Source: Calothrix sp. NIES-4101 (GTDB lineage: Bacteria > Cyanobacteriota > Cyanobacteriia > Cyanobacteriales > Nostocaceae). Taken from it: a stretch of DNA of 64,000 bases. A program made the translations under genes and the position numbers. The notes beneath the pieces are model-generated. The model made no database searches, had not been told where the DNA came from, and saw only the letters and a list, made by a program, of their open reading frames with translations. The stretch covers positions 4,712,001 through 4,776,000 of the forward strand of contig AP018280.1 of NCBI GenBank assembly GCA_004296455.1, in the 5' to 3' direction. Shown piece after piece: positions 56,163 to 64,000 of this stretch (position 1 is the first letter of the stretch; the number at the start of each line of letters is the position of its first letter).

Positions 56163-56957
56163 ATGACACAAACTCTGCATTCACCTGTCCAAGTCGTCAA
56201 TACCAGTGATTTTATTTATCAACCACCAGCGTCGGCGATTAATGCCAAACGTATCTTAGTTAAGCCCAATTTGGGTTATCCTGTGGCTCCACCCGTGACT
56301 GTGAGTATGAAAGTTTTGGGTGAAGTGTTGCGGGGTTTGCGAAAAGCTAGTCCGAATGCGGAAATTTTGGTTGTGGAAGGGGTATGTTCCCATGTCTCGC
56401 TGGCGGAAATTGCGACTCGTTTGGGCGTACATACATTGCTGGATGAGGGGATGCAACTGTTAGATGCGGATGAGTTACCTTTGCAGGAATACCCAAATCT
56501 TTCCCCGGCTCCCGTGCGGTTTAAATCAATGGTTGCACCGGCAGTTTTAACGGAGGTTGATTGCCGAATTACTGTAGGTGCGTTGAAGCGAACTTTTTTG
56601 AATGCAGCCTTAATCTCTGCTTCGCTCAAAAACCTCTACGGATTATTTCCCCGTGCCCGCTACAAAGCCAGAAGTGCAAAATCTCGCGGACAATTGCATC
56701 GTCCTTCTGTGCCACAAGTTTTACAGGATGTTTATTTCTGTATTGGACATTTGTTTGATGGTGCGGTGGTTGATGGTAATTTAAAATTTATTAGCGATGA
56801 TTGGCAGCCTGATAAAGGGAAGGCTGTAGAACTAGGTAAGGTGTTTTACGGTGATGATATTTTGGCTGTGGATAGGATGGCTTGCGAGGTAGCTAGTGAA
56901 GGTATACCAGATTATTTAGATGCGATCGCTCAATTGAAGTTACAACTAAAAGCTTGA
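56163..56957 (+). CDS. DUF362 domain protein
   Basis: 264 residues from the ATG at 56163 (MTQTLHSPVQ); the frame also opens at a TTG at 56133, but the upstream residues are non-conserved and hydrophobic. Conserved blocks are VKPNLGYPVAPPVTVSMKVLGEVLRGLRK, ILVVEGVCSHVSLAEIA, LKRTFLNAALISASLKNLYGLFPR, and FDGAVVDGNLKFISDDW with VFYGDDILAVDRMACEV. The family is of unknown reaction and often sits with iron-sulfur proteins; here no Cys cluster is present. The next gene overlaps or immediately follows. Confidence 0.78.
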   Translation: MTQTLHSPVQVVNTSDFIYQPPASAINAKRILVKPNLGYPVAPPVTVSMKVLGEVLRGLRKASPNAEILVVEGVCSHVSLAEIATRLGVHTLLDEGMQLLDADELPLQEYPNLSPAPVRFKSMVAPAVLTEVDCRITVGALKRTFLNAALISASLKNLYGLFPRARYKARSAKSRGQLHRPSVPQVLQDVYFCIGHLFDGAVVDGNLKFISDDWQPDKGKAVELGKVFYGDDILAVDRMACEVASEGIPDYLDAIAQLKLQLKA

Positions 56958-56989
56958 TTTATGTTGGTTTTGAAATAGATAGGTTGGAT

Positions 56990-57451
56990 GTGGTTATTTA
57001 TCTTCTCCCTGAACATTTGCAAGTAATTTATACTCATGCAGTAAGCATTTACCCGGAAGAATGCTGCGGTATTTTGTTGGGGGAAATATCTAGTAGTGGC
57101 AAAAAAACGCTGCAAGTTATAACCACAGAAAATGTCTGGATTCCGGAAAATACAGGGGATTTTGGCAAAGAAAGGAGATATGCGATCGCGCCTCAAGCCA
57201 TGTTACAAATACAAAAGCAAGCTCGTGACGAATCCCTAAATATCATCGGCATTTTCCACTCTCACCCTGATTATCCAGCAATTCCTTCCGAATGCGATCG
57301 TGCCCAAGCTTGGCAAGAATATTCCTATATCATCGTTTCTGTAAACAAAGGCAAAGTTATTGATGTGAAAAGCTGGTGTCTAGATGAGAACTATCAATTT
57401 CAAGCAGAAGAGATTGCGATCGTTGAAGATGAATACTCTACATTCAGATAA
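56990..57451 (+). CDS. JAMM/MPN-type (M67) metallopeptidase
   Basis: 153 residues from a GTG at 56990 (VIYLLPEHLQVIYTHAV). The frame is open from the TTG at 56954 overlapping DUF362, but conserved sequence begins here. The JAMM zinc site is complete: EECCGILLGE (Glu), and HSHPDYPAIPSECDRA (His-x-His-x7-Ser-x2-Asp). Bacterial members remove or process C-terminal extensions of sulfur-carrier proteins or act in siderophore/cysteine pathways. A MoeB-rhodanese gene follows nearby, which fits that role. Only 3' overlap with the converging membrane-protein gene. Confidence 0.85.
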   Translation: MVIYLLPEHLQVIYTHAVSIYPEECCGILLGEISSSGKKTLQVITTENVWIPENTGDFGKERRYAIAPQAMLQIQKQARDESLNIIGIFHSHPDYPAIPSECDRAQAWQEYSYIIVSVNKGKVIDVKSWCLDENYQFQAEEIAIVEDEYSTFR

Positions 57452-57902
57452 TTTTATTTCTAACTAATTTAATTACAAAAATCCCTACTAGAAATACAGT
57501 ACAGCATAATACTGATATTAATGTTTCTTGAATTTTGGGTGATATAAATATAATAAATCCCTGGTCTTTAATTAAAGCAGAAAAACTGGAGACACAAAAG
57601 GGCATGAGATATAATCTCAATGTTTGCCAATTATCCCTTACGCCAGTTTTACCAGCAGAAACACTTAATAATAAGCCTGTACCAATTACAGCACTAATAC
57701 CAATTGCATTACCCCATATTTTTAAGGAAGGGTCGAAATAAAAATAAACAACTACAATGTACCAAATGAGATAACACCAGAGAATCGCTTTACCTAACTT
57801 GATATCCTGAAAATATTTAAGCAAAAATTCCATATATGTAAAGTAAGATTTCCATCTCATCTGATATTTCAATTCAAAAAAATCAAAATTTTGAATAACC
57901 AA
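57444..57902 (-). CDS. Four-helix membrane protein of unknown function
   Basis: 152 residues (possibly starting at an internal Met, MRWKSYFTY). Four predicted helices: AILWCYLIWYIVVVYFYF, IWGNAIGISAVIGTGLLLSV, LMPFCVSSFSALIKD, and TLISVLCCTVFLVGIFVIKLV. No family is recognised. It overlaps the 3' end of the JAMM gene by 8 bp on the opposite strand. Confidence 0.5.
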   Translation of the reverse strand: MVIQNFDFFELKYQMRWKSYFTYMEFLLKYFQDIKLGKAILWCYLIWYIVVVYFYFDPSLKIWGNAIGISAVIGTGLLLSVSAGKTGVRDNWQTLRLYLMPFCVSSFSALIKDQGFIIFISPKIQETLISVLCCTVFLVGIFVIKLVRNKII

Positions 57903-58229
57903 ATCGTTATTTTATTGATTATGAGTTGTACACCGAGTTAAGTGAAGCTATGATTTTATGGTTCATTGATTCGTCTGATGAACAAGCGAATGGCATCTTA
58001 AACTTTTGTTTACGAATCAGTTCTAATATCTTTATGATGGAGTCAAAAAGAATCTTTGCTAAAACACTTGCATCAAATACGCAAACCAAGATTTTTCATC
58101 TTCAGCCCACAGATAGGCTGTGATTGAAAACAAATTCACTGTTTCAATATTAATAACTAATTCCCCCACTCCCCTTGTGTCACCATTATTAGGTAGTATA
58201 GATAGTCCGCTCTTCCTCATCGAATTGCT
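57903..58229. other. Gene-free stretch before moeB
   Basis: About 330 bp. A 65-codon plus-strand frame (57926-58123) is likely chance: it has mixed, low-information composition, no family and no good ribosome site. Confidence 0.4.
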
Positions 58230-59405
58230 ATGACGCTGAATCCGAATCTGGATGAAGTCCAGTTAAGTCAGGACGATTACGAACGTTATTCTCGCCACTT
58301 AATTTTGCCGGAAGTTGGTGTAGAAGGTCAAAAACGTCTGAAAGCTGCTAGTGTTTTGTGTATTGGTACTGGTGGACTCGGTTCGCCGTTGCTGTTATAT
58401 TTGGCTGCTGCTGGTATCGGACGCATCGGTATTGTCGATTTTGATGTTGTCGATACTTCCAATTTGCAACGCCAAGTCATTCACGGTACTTCTTGGGTAG
58501 GTAAACCCAAGATTGAATCGGCAAAAAATCGTATTCTCGAAATTAACCCTTACTGTCAGGTTGATTTATACGAAACCCAGATTACGTCGCAGAATGCGCT
58601 GGATATTATTCGTCCGTATGATGTTGTGATCGATGGGACAGATAACTTCCCGACGCGCTATCTGACAAATGATGCTTGTGTGTTGTTAAATAAGCCCAAC
58701 GTCTACGGTTCAATTTTCCGTTTTGAAGGACAAGCTACGGTATTTAACTACGAAGGTGGCCCCAACTATCGTGATTTATACCCAGAACCACCACCACCAG
58801 GAATGGTTCCTTCCTGTGCCGAAGGTGGTGTACTCGGTATTTTGCCGGGAATTATTGGGGTAATCCAAGCAACCGAAGCTGTGAAAATTGTTTTGGGCAA
58901 GGGTGAAACTTTAAGCGGACGTTTATTGCTGTATGATGCATTAAATATGAAGTTCCGGGAGTTGAAATTACGTCCTAATCCCGTACGTCCGGTAATCGAA
59001 AAATTAATCGATTACGAACAGTTCTGTGGTATTTCCCAAGCGAAAGCAGAAGAGGCAAAACAGCAGATGAATATTCCAGAAATGACTGTACAGGAATTGA
59101 AGCAGTTACTTGATGCTGGTGGGAAAGATTTTGTATTGCTAGATGTTCGTAATCCCCACGAGTATGAAATTGCCAAAATTCCCGGTTCGGTTCTGATTCC
59201 GTTACCTGATATTGAGGATGGTGATGGCATTAGTCAGGTAAAGGATATCGTTAATGGACACTGTTTAATTGTTCATTGTAAGTCGGGAATGCGTTCTGCA
59301 AAGGCTTTAAGTATTTTAAAGAATGCAGGGATAGAAGGCACAAATGTCAAAGGTGGTATCCTGGCTTGGAGTAAGGAAATTGATCCTTCTGTACCTTCTT
59401 ATTAG
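58230..59405 (+). CDS. moeB: MoeB/ThiF-type adenylyltransferase with rhodanese domain
   Basis: 391 residues. E1-like domain ~20-260: GTGGLGSPLLLYLAAAGIG (nucleotide-binding), VDTSNLQRQV, DGTDNFPTRYLTND, and PSCAEGGVLGILPGIIG with the conserved Cys. A C-terminal rhodanese domain (~285-390) has the active-site loop IVHCKSGMRS. This MoeZ/MoeBR layout activates sulfur carriers (MoaD/ThiS) by adenylation and then passes sulfur. No zinc CXXC pairs are visible, unlike E. coli MoeB. Terminator follows directly. The nearby JAMM peptidase supports a sulfur-carrier context. Confidence 0.92.
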   Translation: MTLNPNLDEVQLSQDDYERYSRHLILPEVGVEGQKRLKAASVLCIGTGGLGSPLLLYLAAAGIGRIGIVDFDVVDTSNLQRQVIHGTSWVGKPKIESAKNRILEINPYCQVDLYETQITSQNALDIIRPYDVVIDGTDNFPTRYLTNDACVLLNKPNVYGSIFRFEGQATVFNYEGGPNYRDLYPEPPPPGMVPSCAEGGVLGILPGIIGVIQATEAVKIVLGKGETLSGRLLLYDALNMKFRELKLRPNPVRPVIEKLIDYEQFCGISQAKAEEAKQQMNIPEMTVQELKQLLDAGGKDFVLLDVRNPHEYEIAKIPGSVLIPLPDIEDGDGISQVKDIVNGHCLIVHCKSGMRSAKALSILKNAGIEGTNVKGGILAWSKEIDPSVPSY

Positions 59406-59432
59406 AAGTTAAAAGTTAATAATTATAGAATT

Positions 59433-59463
59433 GGGTGGAAGAGACTATTTTCCACCCGCTTTT
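59433..59463 (+). terminator. Intrinsic terminator after moeB
   Basis: GGGTGGAA (59433-59440) pairs with TTCCACCC (59450-59457), followed by GCTTTTA. About 28 bp past the stop. Confidence 0.75.
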
Positions 59464-59732
59464 ATGAATTTATAAAATACATGGATGTTAAATAGGAAGC
59501 TCAAATTAAAACTCACATAGATTACTGGGTTTTCAGAATTTCGACTTCGCTCAATGCTCGAAAATCAGTTTTTCAGGATTAGCGCTTACAAATGATTATT
59601 ATATAATAATCTCGCGCAAGCTGACTTTTTACGGCATTCAGAAAATATCCATTTTTTAGAGATTAAATCGACTAAATTTGATGGATAATTAAATAGTTAT
59701 TTATTAATTTTTATAGGATTAAATACTCAAAA
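59464..59732. other. Intergenic stretch before tlyA
   Basis: About 270 bp, AT-rich, containing a short TTTCGACTTCGCTCAATG repeat near 59550 related to that in the pfkA leader. No gene seen. Confidence 0.45.
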
Positions 59733-60566
59733 TTGGCAAAACAACGACTCGACATCTTATTAGTAGAAAAAAATCTATGTACATCCCGTGCTTTAGCACA
59801 GCGTCTGATTCAAGCAGGGGAAGTGACTGTTAATGGTAGGATTATTGATAAGGTCGGCACGGAAGTAGATGTAGATGGAGAAATTACCGTCAAAGAGCGA
59901 TCGCGTTTTGTTTCTCGTGGTGGTGAGAAGCTAGCTAAGGCTTTAGATACTTTTAATATTTCTGTCGCCGAACGAGTTTGTTTAGATGCTGGTATTTCTA
60001 CAGGTGGATTTACTGATTGTTTGCTGCAAGCCGGAGCAAAATTAATTTACGGTGTTGATGTCGGTTACGGGCAAGTTGACTGGAAGTTACGCAATGATGC
60101 AAGAGTAATTTTACTAGAACGTACCAATATTAGACATTTGAAACCAGAAGTTTTATATAAAGAATTACCTTTAGATTCCCTTAATTCCCAAGAAGTAGCT
60201 GACTTTATTGTTGTTGATGTTTCATTTATTTCTATAACTAAAATATTGGCTGTTTTATGGGAATTATCTCAAACGCCGCGAGAAATGGTTTTGCTTGTGA
60301 AACCACAATTTGAAGTTGGTAAAAATCGCGTTGGCAAAAAAGGAGTTGTGCGCGATTCTCGTGACCATGCAGATGCTATTTTTCAGATATTAGAAACTGC
60401 ACAAAAAGTAGGATGGCGATATCGAGGTTTAACTTGGTCACCGATTACTGGCCCGGCGGGGAATGTGGAATACCTGTTATGGTTAGCAATGAAAAGTCAG
60501 GAGATAGCCCCCAATTTAGTTGATATTCAGAAATTGACACAGTCGGCTGTCAATGAATTGAAATAG
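59733..60566 (+). CDS. tlyA: TlyA-type rRNA 2'-O-methyltransferase
   Basis: 277 residues from a TTG at 59733 (AKQRLDILLVEKNLCTSR). N-terminal S4 RNA-binding domain (~1-60: RALAQRLIQAGEVTVNGRIIDKVG). FtsJ-like methyltransferase domain: FVSRGGEKLAKALD (catalytic Lys), CLDAGISTGGFTDCLLQAGA (SAM motif), IVVDVSFISI, LVKPQFEVG and GPAGNVEYLLWL. The TlyA family methylates 16S/23S rRNA cytidines (capreomycin sensitivity in mycobacteria). Ends at a hairpin, convergent with cp12. Confidence 0.9.
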   Translation: MAKQRLDILLVEKNLCTSRALAQRLIQAGEVTVNGRIIDKVGTEVDVDGEITVKERSRFVSRGGEKLAKALDTFNISVAERVCLDAGISTGGFTDCLLQAGAKLIYGVDVGYGQVDWKLRNDARVILLERTNIRHLKPEVLYKELPLDSLNSQEVADFIVVDVSFISITKILAVLWELSQTPREMVLLVKPQFEVGKNRVGKKGVVRDSRDHADAIFQILETAQKVGWRYRGLTWSPITGPAGNVEYLLWLAMKSQEIAPNLVDIQKLTQSAVNELK

Positions 60567-60615
60567 CTCGTAATTAATCAGCAATCATACACAATCATTT
60601 ATCAAATAAATGAAT

Positions 60616-60646
60616 AATGGCTAACAGTTCATCACCATTAGCCATT
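60616..60646. terminator. Hairpin between tlyA and cp12
   Basis: AATGGCTAA (60616-60624) and TTAGCCATT (60638-60646) are exact inverses, in the gap between convergent stops. TA-rich flanks; a shared terminator is likely. Confidence 0.55.
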
Positions 60647-60672
60647 AATTATTAACTATTAATTATTAACTA

Positions 60673-60951
60673 CTAAACATCATAAACACGACATTCTGCG
60701 GCTTCGGGATGCAAATAGCAGTAATGGTCGAGTGAAGTTTGGATTTTAGTTGCTTGTTTGCGGTGCGATCGCTCGGCTTGTAATTCTTCAACGATATCCC
60801 AAGCCACTGCACATTCTTGTGATTGATTGCCGTTAATTTCACAAGCGTTACGAGCTTCAACTACCGACTCCAAAATTACTTCATCAATCGTTTTTCTGCC
60901 TTCTTGGTAGGAGGTAACAGCAGCCTGGATTACATCTAAAGTTTGTGGCAT
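60673..60951 (-). CDS. cp12: CP12 family protein, Calvin-cycle regulator
   Basis: 92 residues. N-terminal helix, then the first Cys pair (ARNACEI...SQECAVAWDIVEEL), containing the CP12 core AWD-x-VEEL. It continues with QAERSH and a C-terminal pair with the family end HYCYLHPEAAECRVYDV. CP12 bridges GAPDH and phosphoribulokinase under oxidising conditions in the dark. The N-terminal segment is about 15 residues longer than in the shortest cyanobacterial forms. Stand-alone, convergent with tlyA. Confidence 0.9.
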   Translation of the reverse strand: MPQTLDVIQAAVTSYQEGRKTIDEVILESVVEARNACEINGNQSQECAVAWDIVEELQAERSHRKQATKIQTSLDHYCYLHPEAAECRVYDV

Positions 60952-61294
60952 GATGTTCTCACTTCATCTTGATTTAGGTGGAAATTGTTGTGCGATCGCT
61001 TTTGGCAGCTTCTATTATTACCAAAAGTTGGAGCTTAAGCGCGTATCGCATTGATATTTTTATGTTGACGTTTTTATTGTAAATAAAACGACAGCTTTAG
61101 CGGGTGGTAAGAACCGCCATTTAAACTAGTAAAAACTAGCGGGAAATACTCCATTGTCATTATGAATCTAAGTAAATAAAAATTTTGCAACCACAGTTAC
61201 AATTACAAGCTTTTCAATCCTGATTTATGTATGAAAAAATTAATAATTGGCATACATTTTAGTTATAAGTTGACAATTCGCAACAAAAAGTAAT
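60952..61294. other. Gene-free stretch up to the IS66 element
   Basis: About 340 bp: the upstream region of cp12 with one HIP1 site. No gene, no clear operator. Confidence 0.4.
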
Positions 61295-62799
61295 GTAAGG
61301 ATTCAGGTGTGGGGTAGTTGACATGGGTAGGTGTAGTACGAGAATATCGACAGCATGAGTCAGAAAATGCCAGCGATTCAAAGGGATGAAGAATTATACC
61401 AATTGCCGAAAGAGGAATTGGTAAAAATCATCCAGGCATTGAGAATAGAATTAGAAAGGCTCAAAGAAATAGTAAATAAAGACAGTAAAAGCTCATCAAA
61501 GCCACCATCACAGGACATAATCAAAAAATCAGAAAAAAAGAAATCAGAACAACAGGATTCAGAAGAAGGAGAAAAAAGAAAGCCAGGAGGGCAACCAGGA
61601 CATGAAGGAAAAACCCGTAAAGGTTTTGGACGAGTAGATAGAATCGAAATGCTACGTCCAGAAAAATGCCCGTACTGTGGAGGAATTCACTTTCTTGAAC
61701 TTGCAGATAAAATCGAAAAGCAAGTTGTGGCACAATTTGTAGCAAATCCAATAGAAATAGTTGAATACCAACGAATTCATCAACAATGCAGTCACTGTGG
61801 AACAGTAAGTGCCGCAGATTGGAGCGACTCAATAGTACCGGGGCAAGATTTGGGTTTGCGCTTACAAGCATTAATCGGTTGGTTAGGAAATTATGCCCAC
61901 ATGCCGTATGAGAAAATTCGCGAGTTAATAGAAGAATTAGGGCAGATAGATATTGGAGAAGGAACGTTAGTAGCAACCAATCAAAGAGTTGCACAAGCAA
62001 TAGAAAAACCAGTAAAGGAATTGTCAGATTGGGTAAAAAGTGAGCAGCCAAATATCCATGTAGACGAAACACCCTGGACAGTAAAAGGGGTAAAAGAATG
62101 GCTATGGGTGTTTGCCAATAGAGGTTTTTGCTTGTTTAAAGCCGCAGATACACGTTCAAGAGATGAACTTGAATCGATATTAGGAAGCGAGTATGCAGGG
62201 GTTTTGAGCAGCGATGATTTTAGTGTTTACAATGGCTACGCTGCGAATGCACAACAAAAATGTTTAGCGCACATGCGTCGGCATTTCAAGAATTTGAGCA
62301 AATCTCCGGTATTACATAATCATGAGATTGCTTTATGTTTTATCGAATTAATCGATGATGTGTTCAAGAATTATCAGCAGTTTCAAATTACTGGCTCCCT
62401 TGAAGCCTACAAACAATGGGCTTTTGACTTCAAATCCACTATTAATAAAGCTTTCAAGGAATGGATACCACAAGCTGGTGCAACAGCGTTGAATTTGTTA
62501 ACTAAATTGCGAGATAAATACGACCAATGGTGGTATTGTCTCGACCATCCTGAAGTTCCTCCCGATAATAACCTCGCAGAACGTAACTTGAGATTAGCTG
62601 TCACTAAACGAAAAATTAGTGGTGGTTCGCGTTCGCTTGAAAGATTTGGAGATACTGCAAATCTATTAACTGTTGTGCAAACTTGTAGGAGTCAGGGACG
62701 TTCTGTAATTGGCTTTTTTGCGAATGCAATACTAGCTCATACACACAATCAAATTATTTTTCCTTCCCTCATTCCTTGCTCCGCGACCTGAATCCTTAC
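61295..62799 (+). mobile_element. Complete single-gene IS66-family element
   Basis: Ends GTAAGGATTCAGGT (61295-61308) and its exact inverse (62786-62799), starting with the GTAA of the family. The 8-bp target repeat AAAGTAAT lies at both sides (61287-61294 and 62800-62807). 1505 bp, with only the tnpC-type gene and no accessory tnpA/tnpB, like the ISBst12 branch. Sits between cp12 and ndhK, interrupting no gene. Confidence 0.93.
61355..62791 (+). CDS. IS66-family transposase (TnpC type)
   Basis: 478 residues: leading coiled-coil/Lys-rich region (31-75), zinc-binding CPYC (105-108) and CSHC (145-148). The catalytic triad is D237 (HVDETPW), D287 or D288 (LSSDDFSVY) and E409 (NNLAERNLR). The stop codon falls inside the right terminal repeat. 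Intact. Transposition in this branch uses this protein alone. Confidence 0.94.
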   Translation: MSQKMPAIQRDEELYQLPKEELVKIIQALRIELERLKEIVNKDSKSSSKPPSQDIIKKSEKKKSEQQDSEEGEKRKPGGQPGHEGKTRKGFGRVDRIEMLRPEKCPYCGGIHFLELADKIEKQVVAQFVANPIEIVEYQRIHQQCSHCGTVSAADWSDSIVPGQDLGLRLQALIGWLGNYAHMPYEKIRELIEELGQIDIGEGTLVATNQRVAQAIEKPVKELSDWVKSEQPNIHVDETPWTVKGVKEWLWVFANRGFCLFKAADTRSRDELESILGSEYAGVLSSDDFSVYNGYAANAQQKCLAHMRRHFKNLSKSPVLHNHEIALCFIELIDDVFKNYQQFQITGSLEAYKQWAFDFKSTINKAFKEWIPQAGATALNLLTKLRDKYDQWWYCLDHPEVPPDNNLAERNLRLAVTKRKISGGSRSLERFGDTANLLTVVQTCRSQGRSVIGFFANAILAHTHNQIIFPSLIPCSAT

Positions 62800-62999
62800 A
62801 AAGTAATTTATTGCTGAGTAAGTTTACTTATTTCCCTAATAAACAAATATTATGGTAATCGGAATTTAACTTTTTCAAAAAGTCAGAAAATTACATCACT
62901 TCTCCAAAATGTTGTGGCGCATCAATCGCCACATCCCTGTATCCTGTCATTTGTCGCCTTTTTTGAGAAAATTGAAAAGCATTTGTGCAAAGGGTGAAA

Positions 63000-63030
63000 T
63001 GTAGAGACATAGTACTGCTACATCTCTACA
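63000..63030 (-). terminator. Possible ndhK terminator hairpin
   Basis: TGTAGAGA (63000-63007) is the exact inverse of TCTCTACA (63023-63030), about 43 bp past the ndhK stop on the minus strand, followed there by a short TTT run. A weak candidate; such GTAGAGAC repeats also occur dispersed in cyanobacteria. Confidence 0.4.
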
Positions 63031-63072
63031 AAATATTGGAAATTACCTCTATTGGAAATTAGCTCTAATACT

Positions 63073-63819
63073 TCAATCACTATTTTGTCGAACTTGAGAC
63101 TGAGATTGGGGAATTAAAGGTAAAGGTAATCCTGTGGCTGCGATTAATTCTTTTGGTGGAGCCTGCATCTCTGCTTTGTTCAAATATTTGCCATCATTAA
63201 TTGGAGACACCACCTTCATTTTATGGGGGATACTGTAATAACGATGGCTTTGTTTTGTTTGCCACCGTTCCTGAATACTTTCATTAGCAATTTTATTCCG
63301 CAGTTTAATAATTGCATCAATCACAGCCTCCGGTCTAGGGGGACATCCAGGAATGTAAACATCAACGGGGATTAATTTATCTACTCCTCTAACAGCACTA
63401 GGAGAATCAACACTAAACATCCCACCTGTGATTGTACAAGCTCCCATTGCCATCACATACTTTGGTTCTGCCATTTGTTCATAGAGCCGCACCAAATTTG
63501 GCGCATATTTCATTGTGATGGTACCAGCAGTAATTAATAAGTCTGCCTGTCGCGGTGTCGCCCGAGGAATCATCCCAAAACGTTCCATATCAAAGCGCGA
63601 AGCATAAGCAGCCATAAACTCCATAAAACAGCAAGCTGTACCAAACATCATCGGGTACAGACTCGACATTTTTGCCCAGTTATAGAGATCATCAAGGGTA
63701 GTGAGAATAATATTTTCAGAGAGTTGTTGTGTGACTTGAGGATGTTGAGCAGGATTACTAATTGTGTCAGTCATGAGCGAATTGCCTCCAAAATTCATCA
63801 TTTTTGGAATATTTGCCAT
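63073..63819 (-). CDS. ndhK: NAD(P)H-quinone oxidoreductase subunit K (solitary copy)
   Basis: 248 residues. The four Cys ligands of the N2 [4Fe-4S] cluster are present (C63, C64 in TACCFMEF; C128 in GACTITGG; C159 in PGCPPRPE). The core is [16 protein letters not shown] and [24 protein letters not shown]. The start could also be Met16 ([10 protein letters not shown]), closer to other NdhK starts. NdhK is part of the peripheral arm of cyanobacterial NDH-1. Normally it sits between ndhC and ndhJ; here neither is next to it within the visible flanks. It also differs from canonical NdhK around [20 protein letters not shown]. Probably a paralogue. Confidence 0.9.
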   Translation of the reverse strand: MANIPKMMNFGGNSLMTDTISNPAQHPQVTQQLSENIILTTLDDLYNWAKMSSLYPMMFGTACCFMEFMAAYASRFDMERFGMIPRATPRQADLLITAGTITMKYAPNLVRLYEQMAEPKYVMAMGACTITGGMFSVDSPSAVRGVDKLIPVDVYIPGCPPRPEAVIDAIIKLRNKIANESIQERWQTKQSHRYYSIPHKMKVVSPINDGKYLNKAEMQAPPKELIAATGLPLPLIPQSQSQVRQNSD

Positions 63820-64000
63820 ACTTACGTCAGCTTAGAAAAAACATTTCCTGAAAGCTTGGTAATTTAACATCTGAGTTTCTCAATTAGAATTTGAGAAAGG
63901 TGTTAAGTAATTAATATCTACAAATAGCGAAAAACTTTTTTCGGATACTAGTAAAAGATTAAGGTTTGAAGGTGCTAACTTAACTAGCAGAACTCAGAAT
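63820..64000. other. Upstream region of ndhK
   Basis: 181 bp to the window edge with no coding frame. The absence of an adjoining ndhC stop codon shows this ndhK is not in the usual ndhC-ndhK overlap. Confidence 0.5.

Noticed and set aside
57926-58123. 65-codon plus-strand frame
   Set aside because: No ribosome site, no family signal, in a gap with low-information sequence.

Overview
The window looks like chromosomal DNA of a filamentous (Nostocales-type) cyanobacterium; the genus cannot be fixed from sequence alone. The evidence is a set of oxygenic-photosynthesis genes: magnesium chelatase ChlH/BchH, ferrochelatase with a C-terminal chlorophyll-binding helix, orange carotenoid protein, RpaA, CP12 and NdhK. 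There are also many GCGATCGC (HIP1) octamers, a low GC content and several cyanobacterial insertion sequence families.

Layout. 1-3570: start of a rhodanese gene, an inverted-repeat-bounded element, a complete IS630 and a glycosyltransferase. 3575-8580: a HerA-like ATPase facing an SPFH/slipin protein, a decayed tRNA cluster on the minus strand (two Lys-like units and one Leu-CAG-like unit), and a LURP-one-like gene. 8586-11098: a secreted WD40 gene cut in two by an IS4-family element, with a perfect 9-bp target duplication. 11210-17053: cobO, an Rpn-type nuclease, a ThiF-like protein, small proteins, a DUF3482-type GTPase and a solute-binding-like membrane protein. 17319-30045: chlH, an OmpR-type regulator, a DMT permease, a Uma2 pseudogene, purB, DUF4126, hemH, a methyltransferase and a SIMPL protein. 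30284-31388: two overlapping small-enzyme genes.

31619-39834 is a seven-gene minus-strand cluster: HlyD adaptor, dual ATPase, fused ABC-2 permease, adenosine-specific kinase, host-attachment-like protein, a duplicated-domain protein and a DUF4327 protein. It is divergent from a small heat-shock protein whose leader can fold and whose tail is a duplicated repeat. After pfkA, a complete IS1380 element (43252-45100) sits exactly in the stop codon of an HTH-NACHT (STAND, probable defence) gene. It adds 16 residues to that protein.

47896-53936 is a stress/photoprotection stretch: a receiver protein lacking its phospho-acceptor Asp, an OCP with Gln at position 155, and a fasciclin protein. OCP and fasciclin share a ~66-bp upstream element. 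Small membrane and basic proteins and a PEP-CTERM protein follow. 54167-64000 holds rpaA, a hydrolase, DUF362, a JAMM peptidase, a MoeB-rhodanese fusion, a TlyA methyltransferase, cp12, a complete IS66-type element and a solitary ndhK.

Four complete insertion sequences from four families, each with readable ends and target duplications, are the main source of rearrangement. No CRISPR array, prophage or rRNA was found. The most distinctive items are the IS1380 stop-codon capture, the shared OCP/fasciclin element, the degenerate tRNA cluster and the seven-gene exporter cluster opposite hsp20.
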